Assembly (NCBI RefSeq): GCF_014640155.1
Contig: NZ_BMGK01000005.1
Span: 62,001 to 126,000 of the forward strand
Direction of reading: 5' to 3'
Source: Planktosalinus lacus
Lineage (GTDB): Bacteria > Bacteroidota > Bacteroidia > Flavobacteriales > Flavobacteriaceae
DNA length: 64,000 nt
The notes under the pieces are model-generated. The model saw only the letters and a list, made by a program, of their open reading frames with translations. It made no database searches and was not told the origin of the DNA. Shown in pieces: positions 17,661 to 25,117 of this stretch. Position 1 is the stretch's first letter. Each line of letters begins with the position of its first letter. The position numbers and the translations under genes were made by a program.

Positions 17661-17669
17661 AAAATGCAA
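17638..17669 (-). promoter_or_regulatory. crtI promoter
   Basis: On the minus strand TTG (17669-17667), 21 bp, then TATTTTTG (17645-17638), an exact -7 match. The transcript would start only a few bases before the crtI ATG at 17627. This gives the crt genes a promoter separate from merR. Confidence 0.5.
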
Positions 17670-17696
17670 TTGATAAAAAAAATTAAGATTATTTTA

Positions 17697-18590
17697 TCAT
17701 AGTTCGTTTATAAACTGTGACAAACTATTGAACAATTTAATGTTACTCGGAATTTCTAAATCATTATTAATTATTTGACTTCCAAATAACCAAATTTTAT
17801 TGTCTGTGTTTTTTGAGACTGTAAAATTTAAATCTTTTATAAAACTCTGGAGGTTTTCTTTTTCAGGTTGAACAGTGAGATAAGAGATAAATATCATATG
17901 GTTGTGGTGATTGAGTAAATGACTCAGGTTTTCAGTTGGGATATTGTTTCCCAAATAAATCGTTTTAAACCCGTTTGACAATAATTCATAATTTACATAT
18001 AGTAAGCCTATCTCATGAATTTCATTTAGTGGTAAGAAAAGAACAAAAATATTATCAGATTTTGAAGGCGGTTTTGAAGAGGCTTTTTCAATTTCTACAA
18101 TAATTTTTTGTTTGAGATGTTCAGAAATAAAGCGTTCGTGTGAAGGATCTATAGTTCCGGTTTGCCAAAGTAGTCCAATATCATTTAGTAATGGAATAAA
18201 AACATGAAAAAAGATTTCTCTGAAGCTATATTGTTTTTCAAGTCTATTGAACGTGTTGTGAAATAGCTGCGGGTCAAAATGCAACATCGATGATTTAAAT
18301 TCAGAAACAGCAAAAACCTCTGCAGAATCGTGTAAACCCGATTCCTTTATCAAATTTTCAATCTCGGAATTTTTTAATTGAGCTATTCTTGAAATTTTGT
18401 AACCATGATTGTATAGATAGGTCACATTGAGGAGTTTCATTAGATTATTCAAACTATAAAACCGAATGTTGGTATCAGTTCTTTCAGGGCTTAGCAGATT
18501 GTATCTTTTTTCCCATATTCTAATTGTATGAGCTTTGATACCACTTAAATGTTCTAAGTCTTTAATACTAAACTGCGTTTTTATTCCCAT
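17697..18590 (-). CDS. MerR-family regulator with cobalamin-binding-type domain (CarA/CarH-like)
   Basis: 297 residues. An N-terminal MerR winged helix (about 6-75; FSIKDLEHLSGIKAHTIRIW, RYNLLSPERT) is followed by a helical bundle with Trp142 and a Rossmann-like domain with E190-x-H192-x-x-G195. This is the CarH layout, in which coenzyme B12 bound between the last two domains makes the repressor light-sensitive. The lower-ligand His (192) is present, but the W-x9-EH motif reads W142-x9-E152-R153, so the upper-ligand His is missing, and the first residue of DxHxxG is Glu. It lies directly upstream of crtI and most likely represses the crt operon and itself; B12 or light control is unproven. 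Confidence 0.85.
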   Translation of the reverse strand: MGIKTQFSIKDLEHLSGIKAHTIRIWEKRYNLLSPERTDTNIRFYSLNNLMKLLNVTYLYNHGYKISRIAQLKNSEIENLIKESGLHDSAEVFAVSEFKSSMLHFDPQLFHNTFNRLEKQYSFREIFFHVFIPLLNDIGLLWQTGTIDPSHERFISEHLKQKIIVEIEKASSKPPSKSDNIFVLFLPLNEIHEIGLLYVNYELLSNGFKTIYLGNNIPTENLSHLLNHHNHMIFISYLTVQPEKENLQSFIKDLNFTVSKNTDNKIWLFGSQIINNDLEIPSNIKLFNSLSQFINEL

Positions 18591-18599
18591 CGCAAGAAG

Positions 18600-18627
18600 T
18601 GTTTAATGTATGGTTTGTTTTGTTAAA
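18600..18627. promoter_or_regulatory. Putative operator upstream of the merR gene
   Basis: Minus strand reads TTTAACAAAA, ten bases, then ATTAAACA, the same layout and 21-bp repeat spacing as the crtI promoter element at 17633-17660. It lies 10 bp before the start codon and just downstream of a near-consensus -7 element (TACATTTA, minus strand, 18633-18640), which suits autorepression. Confidence 0.5.
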
Positions 18628-18683
18628 CCAAGTAAATGTAGTAAAAGAAATCTTAGGAATAAAAAAAAAGGAAGTAAAAAAAG

Positions 18684-18767
18684 TGCCCGGAGTGGGACTT
18701 GAACCCACACGCCCTAAAGGACACATGGCCCTCAACCATGCCTGTCTACCAATTCCAGCACCCGGGC
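18684..18767 (-). tRNA. tRNA-Leu (anticodon GAG)
   Basis: Minus strand folds into a class II cloverleaf: acceptor GCCCGGG/TCCGGGC, D-loop with AATTGGTAGAC, anticodon stem CATGG/CCATG with loop TTGAGGG (anticodon GAG), a long variable arm, and T-arm GTGGGTTCAAGTCCCAC. The discriminator A is at 18684; CCA is not encoded. Confidence 0.95.
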
Positions 18768-18817
18768 GGGGTGAACTTAAAGGTTTTGTAAAGATACACC
18801 TATAAGTTATTTTGGAA

Positions 18818-18849
18818 AAAAAAAGTTAAGCATTTTGCTTAACTTTTTT
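18818..18849 (-). terminator. Rho-independent terminator after tRNA-Lys
   Basis: 13-bp inverted repeat AAAAAAGTTAAGC (18819-18831) / GCTTAACTTTTTT (18837-18849) with a T-run on the minus strand. It starts 2 bp after the tRNA-Lys 3' end, so the Leu tRNA downstream relies on read-through or its own promoter. Confidence 0.8.
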
Positions 18850-18850
18850 G

Positions 18851-18923
18851 TGATCTGGCTGGGGCTCGAACCCAGGACCCTCTCCTTAAAAGGGAGATGC
18901 TCTACCAACTGAGCTACCAGATC
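18851..18923 (-). tRNA. tRNA-Lys (anticodon UUU)
   Basis: Minus strand, 73 nt: acceptor GATCTGG/CCAGATC, D-arm AGCTCAGTTGGTAGAGC, anticodon loop CTTTTAA (anticodon TTT) on stem TCTCC/GGAGA, and T-arm CTGGGTTCGAGCCCCAG. Discriminator A; CCA not encoded. Confidence 0.96.
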
Positions 18924-18963
18924 ATTATTTCATTTGTTGCACACCATTTCTGTAATGCGGGTG

Positions 18964-18995
18964 CAAATATAGTGTCATTATATTTATTTATCAAA
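18964..18995 (-). promoter_or_regulatory. tRNA promoter, perfect consensus
   Basis: Minus strand TTTG (18995-18992), 20 bp, TATATTTG (18971-18964). This matches TTTG-N17-23-TAnnTTTG without a mismatch. The predicted start lies about 36 nt before tRNA-Lys. Confidence 0.7.
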
Positions 18996-19064
18996 CCTAT
19001 TATGAATTTAATTTTAGAATTTTTATTTCATTACTTTTACCCTCTTAATTCATAGTAGTTTATA

Positions 19065-19592
19065 ATGACAAAAAGAATTGTAATCTTAGGATATATGGGC
19101 AGTGGGAAGTCTACAATTGCAGAAAAATTATCAAAAGAGACCACAAAAAAAATGGTTGATTTAGATGATTATATTGAAAAAAAAGAAAAGCTTAGCATAC
19201 CCCAAATATTTAAAACAAAAGGAGAAATCTATTTTAGGAAAATTGAGCGAGCCTATTTAAAAGAACTCCTTGATGATTCAACAATTGCAATAATAAGTCT
19301 CGGTGGCGGAACTCCGTGCTATGGTGACCATCTAGAATTGATTCAAAAAACTGAAAATTTAGCATCTGTGTATCTTTCTGTCCCACTAAAAACCTTAACA
19401 GACAGACTCTACCAAGAAAAGAAAAACCGGCCATTAATTAGTCACCTAGACACAAAAGAAATGCTTGAAGATTTTATCAGGAAACACTTGTTTGAACGAA
19501 GTTTTTACTACAATCAAGCAGATATTGTGATTCAAACGGAATCTAAGTCAGTTGACAAAATAACAGACGAAATTAAAACTAAACTACTCTAG
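19065..19592 (+). CDS. aroK: Shikimate kinase
   Basis: 175 residues. It phosphorylates shikimate at O3 with ATP in aromatic amino acid synthesis. Walker A GYMGSGKST (near residue 9), the shikimate-binding DLDDYIE near 33 and FRKIE near 57, the SLGGGTP loop near 81 and the lid arginine in NRPLI near 121 are all present. Its end overlaps the convergent PRTase gene by 9 bp. A near-consensus -7 element (TACTTTTA, 19032-19039) precedes it. Confidence 0.94.
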   Translation: MTKRIVILGYMGSGKSTIAEKLSKETTKKMVDLDDYIEKKEKLSIPQIFKTKGEIYFRKIERAYLKELLDDSTIAIISLGGGTPCYGDHLELIQKTENLASVYLSVPLKTLTDRLYQEKKNRPLISHLDTKEMLEDFIRKHLFERSFYYNQADIVIQTESKSVDKITDEIKTKLL

Positions 19593-20087
19593 AACAGCCC
19601 GATTATTATTTTTCTCAAAAATTACTGAAACATTTTCGTTGAGTGAAGTTGAAAGTGAAATGCCTTTAAAGTCTGCCTTCACAGGAAATTTTTTATGATT
19701 TCTATCTATAAGTACAGCCGTTTTAATTTGTTTAACTGGTACTTCTAAAATATATTTAACCGCATGAATCAAGGTACTTCCCGAATGTAAAACATCATCG
19801 ATCACAACAATTGAGGTGGATTGAATTTCCTGTAAAGGAATAGAAGTTTTTATAGTATTCAATGGCGATTTTTTATCCATTTCAATAACGCAAAGTATGA
19901 CTTTCAGCGGGGCAATTTTTTCAACTTCAGTCTTTAATTTTTTTGCCAGTAAAAAACCGTTTTCTTTAATTCCAGCCAGTACAATATGAGTTTCATCTAC
20001 ATTGGATTCATAAATTTGATAGGCCATTCTCATAAGAATTCGCTCAATTTTTGAGTGGTCTAAAATTTGATTTTTTTCAAGCAGCAT
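19584..20087 (-). CDS. PyrR-like phosphoribosyltransferase
   Basis: 167 residues. The PRPP-binding signature is VVIDDVLHSGSTL (near residue 95-107). The C-terminal stretch VLIDRNHKKFPVKADFKG resembles the PyrR LVDRGHRELPIRADYVG region, so it groups with PyrR/uracil-type PRTases. In firmicutes PyrR also binds pyr mRNA; here no pyr gene is adjacent, so an enzyme role or none of these can be assigned. It could share a transcript with the methyltransferase 27 bp upstream. Confidence 0.8.
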   Translation of the reverse strand: MLLEKNQILDHSKIERILMRMAYQIYESNVDETHIVLAGIKENGFLLAKKLKTEVEKIAPLKVILCVIEMDKKSPLNTIKTSIPLQEIQSTSIVVIDDVLHSGSTLIHAVKYILEVPVKQIKTAVLIDRNHKKFPVKADFKGISLSTSLNENVSVIFEKNNNRAVLE

Positions 20088-20114
20088 GTTTTTATTTTTT
20101 GAGAATGTGAATAG

Positions 20115-20696
20115 TTATTCTTTTTCAAAGATAATAAAGAGTTCTGTATCCTTTCTCGGCAAAATTGAATTATAGCATCGTTCCATTGTTTTTATATTGA
20201 ATAGGTTTTGAAAATAAGTAATATATTCACTTTTACTGCCGCCAAATGGAGGTCCGTCTTTAGTGAGTGGGAAATCAAATAACACACCGGCTAATTTTCC
20301 ATTTTTATTTAACAAAGTACTCATTTTATTTGCATATTCTTGTCTTAATACAGGATCTAATGCACAAAAAAAAGTTTGTTCTAAAATCAGATCATACGTT
20401 TTAGAAAATTCAAAAAAATCTGTCTGAATAAGATTTTCTTTGGGAAAATCAGGCACTCTGTTTTGAAAATTTACAAGGGGCTGTTTTGCAATGTCAATTA
20501 CATCTACATTTTCAAATCCTTTATTATGTAGATATTCCGCTTCATAACTGTTTCCTGCTCCGGGAATCAGTATTGTTGCAGAAGTGTCTTTCAAAGAGTC
20601 AATGTAAACTTTTAGAGGTTCAGAAACAGCACCAATATCCCAACCGGTTTTTTGTGCTTGATATCGTTCTTCCCAAAAATCTTTATTTAATTCCAA
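20115..20696 (-). CDS. SAM-dependent methyltransferase, thiopurine/halide methyltransferase (TPMT) family
   Basis: 193 residues. The TPMT family pattern is clear: FWEERYQAQKTGWDIG at the N-terminus, SAM motif I as ILIPGAGNSYEAEYL (near 42), VDVIDIAKQPL (motif II) and DLILEQTFFCALDP (motif IV). Members methylate thiols, thiopurines or halides; the natural substrate is unknown here. The start is TTG: the frame has a TGA stop two codons upstream, and no in-frame ATG precedes the motifs. It overlaps the preceding gene by 10 bp, so it is translationally coupled to it. Confidence 0.85.
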   Translation of the reverse strand: MELNKDFWEERYQAQKTGWDIGAVSEPLKVYIDSLKDTSATILIPGAGNSYEAEYLHNKGFENVDVIDIAKQPLVNFQNRVPDFPKENLIQTDFFEFSKTYDLILEQTFFCALDPVLRQEYANKMSTLLNKNGKLAGVLFDFPLTKDGPPFGGSKSEYITYFQNLFNIKTMERCYNSILPRKDTELFIIFEKE

Positions 20697-21187
20697 TTTT
20701 CATCGAAATTTAAATCGTCATATTCGTCGGGGTCAAGCTCATCTGCGTCTTCGTCTTCATCAAACAGAGCTTCGGTTTCAAATTCTTTTTCAGGGGCCTG
20801 GTCAGGAATTTCACCGTGGGCAAACATCAAGTTTGGGTAAAGCGTTCCGGGAACGGGTTCTGCAATGTCAGCGAGTTCAACCATGAAAGTCCACATACTT
20901 AAAAAGTCATAGATGTAAATAAGTTTGGTGTTGTCTTTTGAAACAACATCTTCCAGCAATGTGTTTTGCATGTTTCGGTCAGCATCATCCATACTGAATA
21001 AAGAAATTTCTTCATCCTGGTTCCATTCTTTATCACAGGTGAAAAAGGAGGCCATTTCTTGCCCTCCAAAACCAAAAGCTTGTGTAATGGCATTGTGAAA
21101 ATCTTCCAGTGTTGCTTCTTTGGATATTTCGATATCTCTAAAAACATCGTCGTGAGCATCAAGTATAACTCTAAAACGATAAATCAT
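20687..21187 (-). CDS. pRiA4b ORF-3-like / IS1096 TnpR-like domain protein
   Basis: 166 residues. The fold-defining stretch IYRFRVILDAHDDVFRDIEI, then TLEDFHNAITQAFGF, F.C.KEW and a DFLSMWTFMVELADI block match plasmid pRiA4b ORF-3-like proteins. Despite the name, chromosomal copies are widespread and not linked to transposition; no function is established. The last 30 residues are almost all Asp/Glu (DEDEDADELDPDEYDD). Its stop overlaps the TTG start of the methyltransferase. Confidence 0.75.
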   Translation of the reverse strand: MIYRFRVILDAHDDVFRDIEISKEATLEDFHNAITQAFGFGGQEMASFFTCDKEWNQDEEISLFSMDDADRNMQNTLLEDVVSKDNTKLIYIYDFLSMWTFMVELADIAEPVPGTLYPNLMFAHGEIPDQAPEKEFETEALFDEDEDADELDPDEYDDLNFDENWN

Positions 21188-21223
21188 AAATCAATATTTT
21201 TAAGTGTTTGTAAATTTAAATGC

Positions 21224-22243
21224 TTATCTGCTAAATCTATGCAATGAAAATGTCATCCCTGCCAGTAGGAAAAACGCTCCGATTTGGTGTAAAACCCCCA
21301 ATGAAAGGGGTACAGCATAGAGTAGGGTGAATATTCCTAAAACGAACTGAACTCCTACCAAAATTAACAGCCAGTTGACACTTTGTTGTTGTGCAAAGGT
21401 AAGGGTTAATTGTTTTGCCTTTACCCATATTATCAGAATTAGTGCTACAACGACATAAGCCAAATACCTATGGATGAACTGCACGCCACTTTTGCCTTCT
21501 ATAAAATTTCTCCAAACAGGTTGTTGTTCTATAAAAACTGATTCATGAATAAGTTTACCATCATTCATTAAAGGCCAGGTATTGTGAATTAAACCGGCAT
21601 TGAGTCCTGCGACAAAAGCTCCCCAAACTATTTGAATGATTAAAATAAAATAAGTGAAACGCAGTAAATTTCTAAATGAAATATATTCCGGTTCTTTTTT
21701 TGGATAGATTAAATTTAGAGCAACCCAAAATGTAAATGCAAAAGTGATGAAGGCAGTTATTAAGTGCATTGCAAGCCTGTAGTGGCTCACATATGGGTTA
21801 TCTACCAATCCGCTTTTAACCATATACCAACCTAAAAAACCTTGAAAACCACCAAGAAATAAAAGCACAAAACAGTTCTTAAGTGTTTCTTTATCCAGTT
21901 TTTTTGTGACCCAGAAATAAATAAAAGGAATAATAAAAACCACACCCAACAACCGACCTAATAACCTGTGAAACCATTCCCAAAAATAAATAAACTTGTA
22001 GTCTTCCAATTGAAAATCATAGTTGCTGTTAATTTTTTGGTATTCGGGAAACTGTTTATATTCATCAAAAGCTGCTTCCCACTGTTGCTCATTTAATGGG
22101 GGAATTACTTCTGTGATGATGTGCCAGTCGGTCATCGATAGTCCGGAATCTGTCAACCTTGTAATACCTCCAACCAATACCATGATGAAGATTAAAAAAC
22201 ACCCGGTAAATAACCAAATAACAACAGATTTTTTTGCTTTCAT
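21224..22243 (-). CDS. ctaA: Heme A synthase (CtaA/Cox15)
   Basis: 339 residues with eight hydrophobic helices. CtaA oxidises the C8 methyl of heme O to make heme A for cytochrome oxidase. The family signature GGITRLTDSGLSMTDW is present near residue 21, along with the paired heme-ligand His regions (WEWFHRLLGR, HYRLAMHL, QFIHRYLAY, LGVLHQIGAF). An in-frame TTG at 22255 exists, but the ATG at 22243 is preferred; it lies 12 bp after the cca stop. Heme A implies an aa3-type oxidase elsewhere in the genome. Confidence 0.93.
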   Translation of the reverse strand: MKAKKSVVIWLFTGCFLIFIMVLVGGITRLTDSGLSMTDWHIITEVIPPLNEQQWEAAFDEYKQFPEYQKINSNYDFQLEDYKFIYFWEWFHRLLGRLLGVVFIIPFIYFWVTKKLDKETLKNCFVLLFLGGFQGFLGWYMVKSGLVDNPYVSHYRLAMHLITAFITFAFTFWVALNLIYPKKEPEYISFRNLLRFTYFILIIQIVWGAFVAGLNAGLIHNTWPLMNDGKLIHESVFIEQQPVWRNFIEGKSGVQFIHRYLAYVVVALILIIWVKAKQLTLTFAQQQSVNWLLILVGVQFVLGIFTLLYAVPLSLGVLHQIGAFFLLAGMTFSLHRFSR

Positions 22244-22255
22244 AGGTTTGAACAA

Positions 22256-23680
22256 TTAATTAGTTTTTATTCCCATTTTTTTTGCTTTTTCAAACATAAA
22301 ACTTTTTGCAGCCTCATATTCATTGGGAATCTTACCATCTAAAATAGCTTCTTTGATTGCTTCTTTCAAAACTCCTATTTCTCTAGAGGGTTTGAGGTGA
22401 AAAATTTCCATAATTTCTTCACCGCTCACAGGGGGTTGAAAGTTTCTAACTCTATCTCGCTCTTCAACATCTACAATGCGTTCTCTTACTTTTTTAAAAT
22501 TATTAAGGTATAGTTTTTGTTTTTTTGGATTTTTTGTGGTGATGTCAGCTTCACAAAGCGTCATTAATTCATCGATATTTTCACCAGCATCAAAAACCAA
22601 ACGTCTTACTGCACTATCTGTGACCTCTCCGGAAATCGCAATGGGACGAGAACTCATAAAAACCATTTTTTGAACAAATTTCATTTTATCATTCAATGGA
22701 AGTCTGAGGCGTTTAAAAAGTTTATAAACCATTTTAGCACCTACAAATTCGTGACCGTGGAAGGTCCAGCCTATTTTTTTATCAAACTTTTTGGTAGGAG
22801 CTTTGCCAATGTCGTGGAGTAAGGCTGCCCAGCGTAGCCAAAGATTGTCTGAAGTTTTAGAAATATTATCTACAACTTCTAAAGTATGCCAAAAATTATC
22901 TTTGTGGCGCTGACCTTCGATTTCATCAATACCTTGCAGTGCGGTTAATTCAGGAAGAATAAGTGATAACAATCCGGTTTGATGCAAAAGTGAAAAACCT
23001 ATAGATGGTGTGTTACACAATAAAATTTTATGCAGTTCTTCAGTGATGCGTTCATTGGAGATAATTTTTATGCGCTCGCTGTTTTTTGTTATGGCGTCCA
23101 GTGAATCTTTTTCAATTTTGAAATCCAATTGACACGCAAACCTGATAGCTCTAAGCATTCTCAAAGGGTCATCACTATAAGTTATATCTGGATCAAGTGG
23201 AGTGCGAATTATTTTCTCTTCAAGGTCTTGTATGCCGTTGAACGGATCAATTAGCTTACCAAAACTTTTTTCGTTAAGACTGAGAGCAAGTGCATTTATC
23301 GTAAAGTCACGTCTGTTTTGGTCGTCTTCTAAAGTACCATTTTCTACAGCCGGTTTTCTACTACCTCGATTATAGGACTCTTTTCTTGCACCTACAAATT
23401 CAATTTCTAAACCTGCTGTTTTTAACATGGCTGTACCAAAATTCTTAAAAACTGAAACGTTTGGTTTTTCAGGAAGTAATTCTGAAGTTTTTTTTGCCAA
23501 ATCAATCCCGCTTCCCACAGCTACAACATCAATATCTTTTTTTGAATTCCTGTTAAGTAAAAAGTCTCTTACAAACCCTCCAATAACATAGGTTTCAAGT
23601 TGAAGTTCTTCTGAAGCCTGAGTGAGCATATTGAAAACAGGGTGCTCAAGTGCATTTTTATGATTGACTTTTTTTGTCAT
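22256..23680 (-). CDS. cca: CCA tRNA nucleotidyltransferase with HD domain
   Basis: 474 residues. It adds or repairs the 3'-CCA of tRNAs, which fits the absence of encoded CCA in the two tRNAs of this window. The class II nucleotidyltransferase head shows [11 protein letters not shown] (near 32) and KDIDVVAVG (near 48), then [11 protein letters not shown] (near 124) and [12 protein letters not shown] (near 169). A C-terminal HD domain follows ([10 protein letters not shown] near 289). It lies between tsaC and ctaA in a tightly packed minus-strand group. Confidence 0.92.
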   Translation of the reverse strand: MTKKVNHKNALEHPVFNMLTQASEELQLETYVIGGFVRDFLLNRNSKKDIDVVAVGSGIDLAKKTSELLPEKPNVSVFKNFGTAMLKTAGLEIEFVGARKESYNRGSRKPAVENGTLEDDQNRRDFTINALALSLNEKSFGKLIDPFNGIQDLEEKIIRTPLDPDITYSDDPLRMLRAIRFACQLDFKIEKDSLDAITKNSERIKIISNERITEELHKILLCNTPSIGFSLLHQTGLLSLILPELTALQGIDEIEGQRHKDNFWHTLEVVDNISKTSDNLWLRWAALLHDIGKAPTKKFDKKIGWTFHGHEFVGAKMVYKLFKRLRLPLNDKMKFVQKMVFMSSRPIAISGEVTDSAVRRLVFDAGENIDELMTLCEADITTKNPKKQKLYLNNFKKVRERIVDVEERDRVRNFQPPVSGEEIMEIFHLKPSREIGVLKEAIKEAILDGKIPNEYEAAKSFMFEKAKKMGIKTN

Positions 23681-23689
23681 AATGGAATA

Positions 23690-24253
23690 TTACTTTCTGA
23701 TAATTTGCACCAAACCATCACTTTTGAGTTTGATGATGCTTGAAGGTTTGGAGTTTTGGCTTTCGCCCGGCAAATTTACCACATAGTCAACGCCATTCAA
23801 AATCTCTTTACTTATTTCATTGAAATTTTTAGGTGCCGGATAACCACTTATGTTGGCCGAAGTAGAAACCAATGGACGCTTAAGTTTTTTTAAAAGTTCA
23901 AAAGCAAACCCTTTTTTAACAAGACGCATTCCCAGGGAGTCATCATCAGCAATTAAATTTTCAGCAATCCCAATGGGTTTGTCGTAAATGATAGTGGTGG
24001 GGTTTGCTGAGTGTTCAAGAATATCATAAGCCGCATCAGGGATCTCATAAATATATTTTTCCAGCATTCTAATACTTGAAACCAGGCAAAGCATCGACTT
24101 GCTTTCAGCCCTTTTTTTTAGTTGATATATTTTTGAAACCGCAGTTGCATTGGTAGCGTCACAACCAATTCCCCAAATAGTATCGGTTGGATATAAAATA
24201 ATGCCTCCTTTGTTGAGGTATTCAAGAGTGGTTTCAACTTCTAGGCTAAACAT
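23690..24253 (-). CDS. tsaC: L-threonylcarbamoyladenylate synthase (Sua5/YrdC family)
   Basis: 187 residues. It makes threonylcarbamoyl-AMP for t6A37 of ANN-decoding tRNAs. The family box ILYPTDTIWGIGCDATN (near 19) and KKRAESKSM (near 45) are present, with LVSTSANISGYPAP near 127. The ATG at 24253 is chosen over 24277 because a minus-strand -7 element (24267-24274) lies between the two. It is divergent from the Kdo-kinase-like gene. Confidence 0.9.
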   Translation of the reverse strand: MFSLEVETTLEYLNKGGIILYPTDTIWGIGCDATNATAVSKIYQLKKRAESKSMLCLVSSIRMLEKYIYEIPDAAYDILEHSANPTTIIYDKPIGIAENLIADDDSLGMRLVKKGFAFELLKKLKRPLVSTSANISGYPAPKNFNEISKEILNGVDYVVNLPGESQNSKPSSIIKLKSDGLVQIIRK

Positions 24254-24266
24254 GTTGATTTTTCTG

Positions 24267-24274
24267 CAAAAATA
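24267..24274 (-). promoter_or_regulatory. -7 element (TATTTTTG, minus strand) for tsaC
   Basis: Exact TAnnTTTG match, 13 nt before the start at 24253; it overlaps the alternative start at 24277. No good -33. Confidence 0.4.
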
Positions 24275-24297
24275 CATCAGAAAAATTGAGTGAGCAG

Positions 24298-24331
24298 TTG
24301 ATTTTCATAATAAATACAAATTGTATCTTTG
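24298..24331 (+). promoter_or_regulatory. Promoter of the Kdo-kinase-like gene
   Basis: TTG (24298-24300), 23 bp, TATCTTTG (24324-24331), matching the consensus. Transcription should start near 24335, downstream of the in-frame TTG at 24329, which favours the GTG at 24347 as start codon. Confidence 0.55.
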
Positions 24332-24346
24332 GCAAAATTTATTCCG

Positions 24347-25108
24347 GTGAAGGAACACAAAGAATTTCAAGAACTACCCCAAAGTTTTCAAAATCAAATT
24401 ATTCAATTTGTAAGACATTTTGATAAAGAAGGAACGCTGTTTGGTAAAGTAGCCAGGAATGCTATAAAAATTAAAGATATTGAAGGTGTTACGGTTAATG
24501 TAAAAGCGTTTAAAATTCCTCATTTAGTGAATCAATTTGTTTATAAATATTTAAGGAAATCAAAGGCACGTCGCTCCTTTGAAAATGCAAAATATTTGTT
24601 GGAAAAGGGAATTGGAACACCAAAACCTATGGCATATTTTGAATATTTCAACACAATAGGTTTGAAAAAAAGTTATTATATAAGCATACATCAAGAGTGT
24701 GATTTGACCTTCAGGGAGCTAATTACAAATCCTGATTATCCAAACAGAAAATTCATACTCAGGTCAATGGCAGAGTTTACTTTTAAGTTACATGAGAACA
24801 ACATTTTATTCAAAGATCATTCTCCCGGTAACACTCTAATTAAAAAGTCTGAAAACAACTACGATTTTTTTCTTGTTGACCTAAACCGAATGGAATTCAA
24901 ACTACTTTCTTTTGAGGAGCGCATTAAAAACTTTTCTCGCTTGACACCTAAAAAGGAAATGATTAAAGTTATGAGTGAGCGCTATGCAGAATTGATTGAT
25001 AAAAACCCCGATGATGTCTTTAATTTAATGTGGCAATACACTCAGGCATTTCAGAAAAAATTTCACACAAAAAAGCGAATAAAAAAGAAATTTGGCCTTA
25101 AAAAGTAG
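24347..25108 (+). CDS. Lipopolysaccharide kinase (Kdo/WaaP-like) family protein
   Basis: 253 residues from GTG 24347. A protein-kinase-like fold with the catalytic loop FKDHSPGNTLI (Asp near residue 159) and a metal-binding LVDLNRMEF (near 185) in place of DFG. This is the pattern of KdkA/WaaP/InaA-type kinases that phosphorylate Kdo or heptose in the LPS core. A strongly basic tail (KKRIKKKFGLKK) may contact the membrane. The neighbouring LPS-type glycosyltransferase genes support a role in core assembly. An upstream TTG start would sit inside the promoter. Confidence 0.78.
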   Translation: MKEHKEFQELPQSFQNQIIQFVRHFDKEGTLFGKVARNAIKIKDIEGVTVNVKAFKIPHLVNQFVYKYLRKSKARRSFENAKYLLEKGIGTPKPMAYFEYFNTIGLKKSYYISIHQECDLTFRELITNPDYPNRKFILRSMAEFTFKLHENNILFKDHSPGNTLIKKSENNYDFFLVDLNRMEFKLLSFEERIKNFSRLTPKKEMIKVMSERYAELIDKNPDDVFNLMWQYTQAFQKKFHTKKRIKKKFGLKK

Positions 25109-25117
25109 TTTTTACAA

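Noticed and set aside
20687-21187. pRiA4b ORF-3 / IS1096 naming taken as evidence of a mobile element
   Set aside because: No transposase, terminal inverted repeats or target duplications nearby; the family is common as a chromosomal stand-alone protein.
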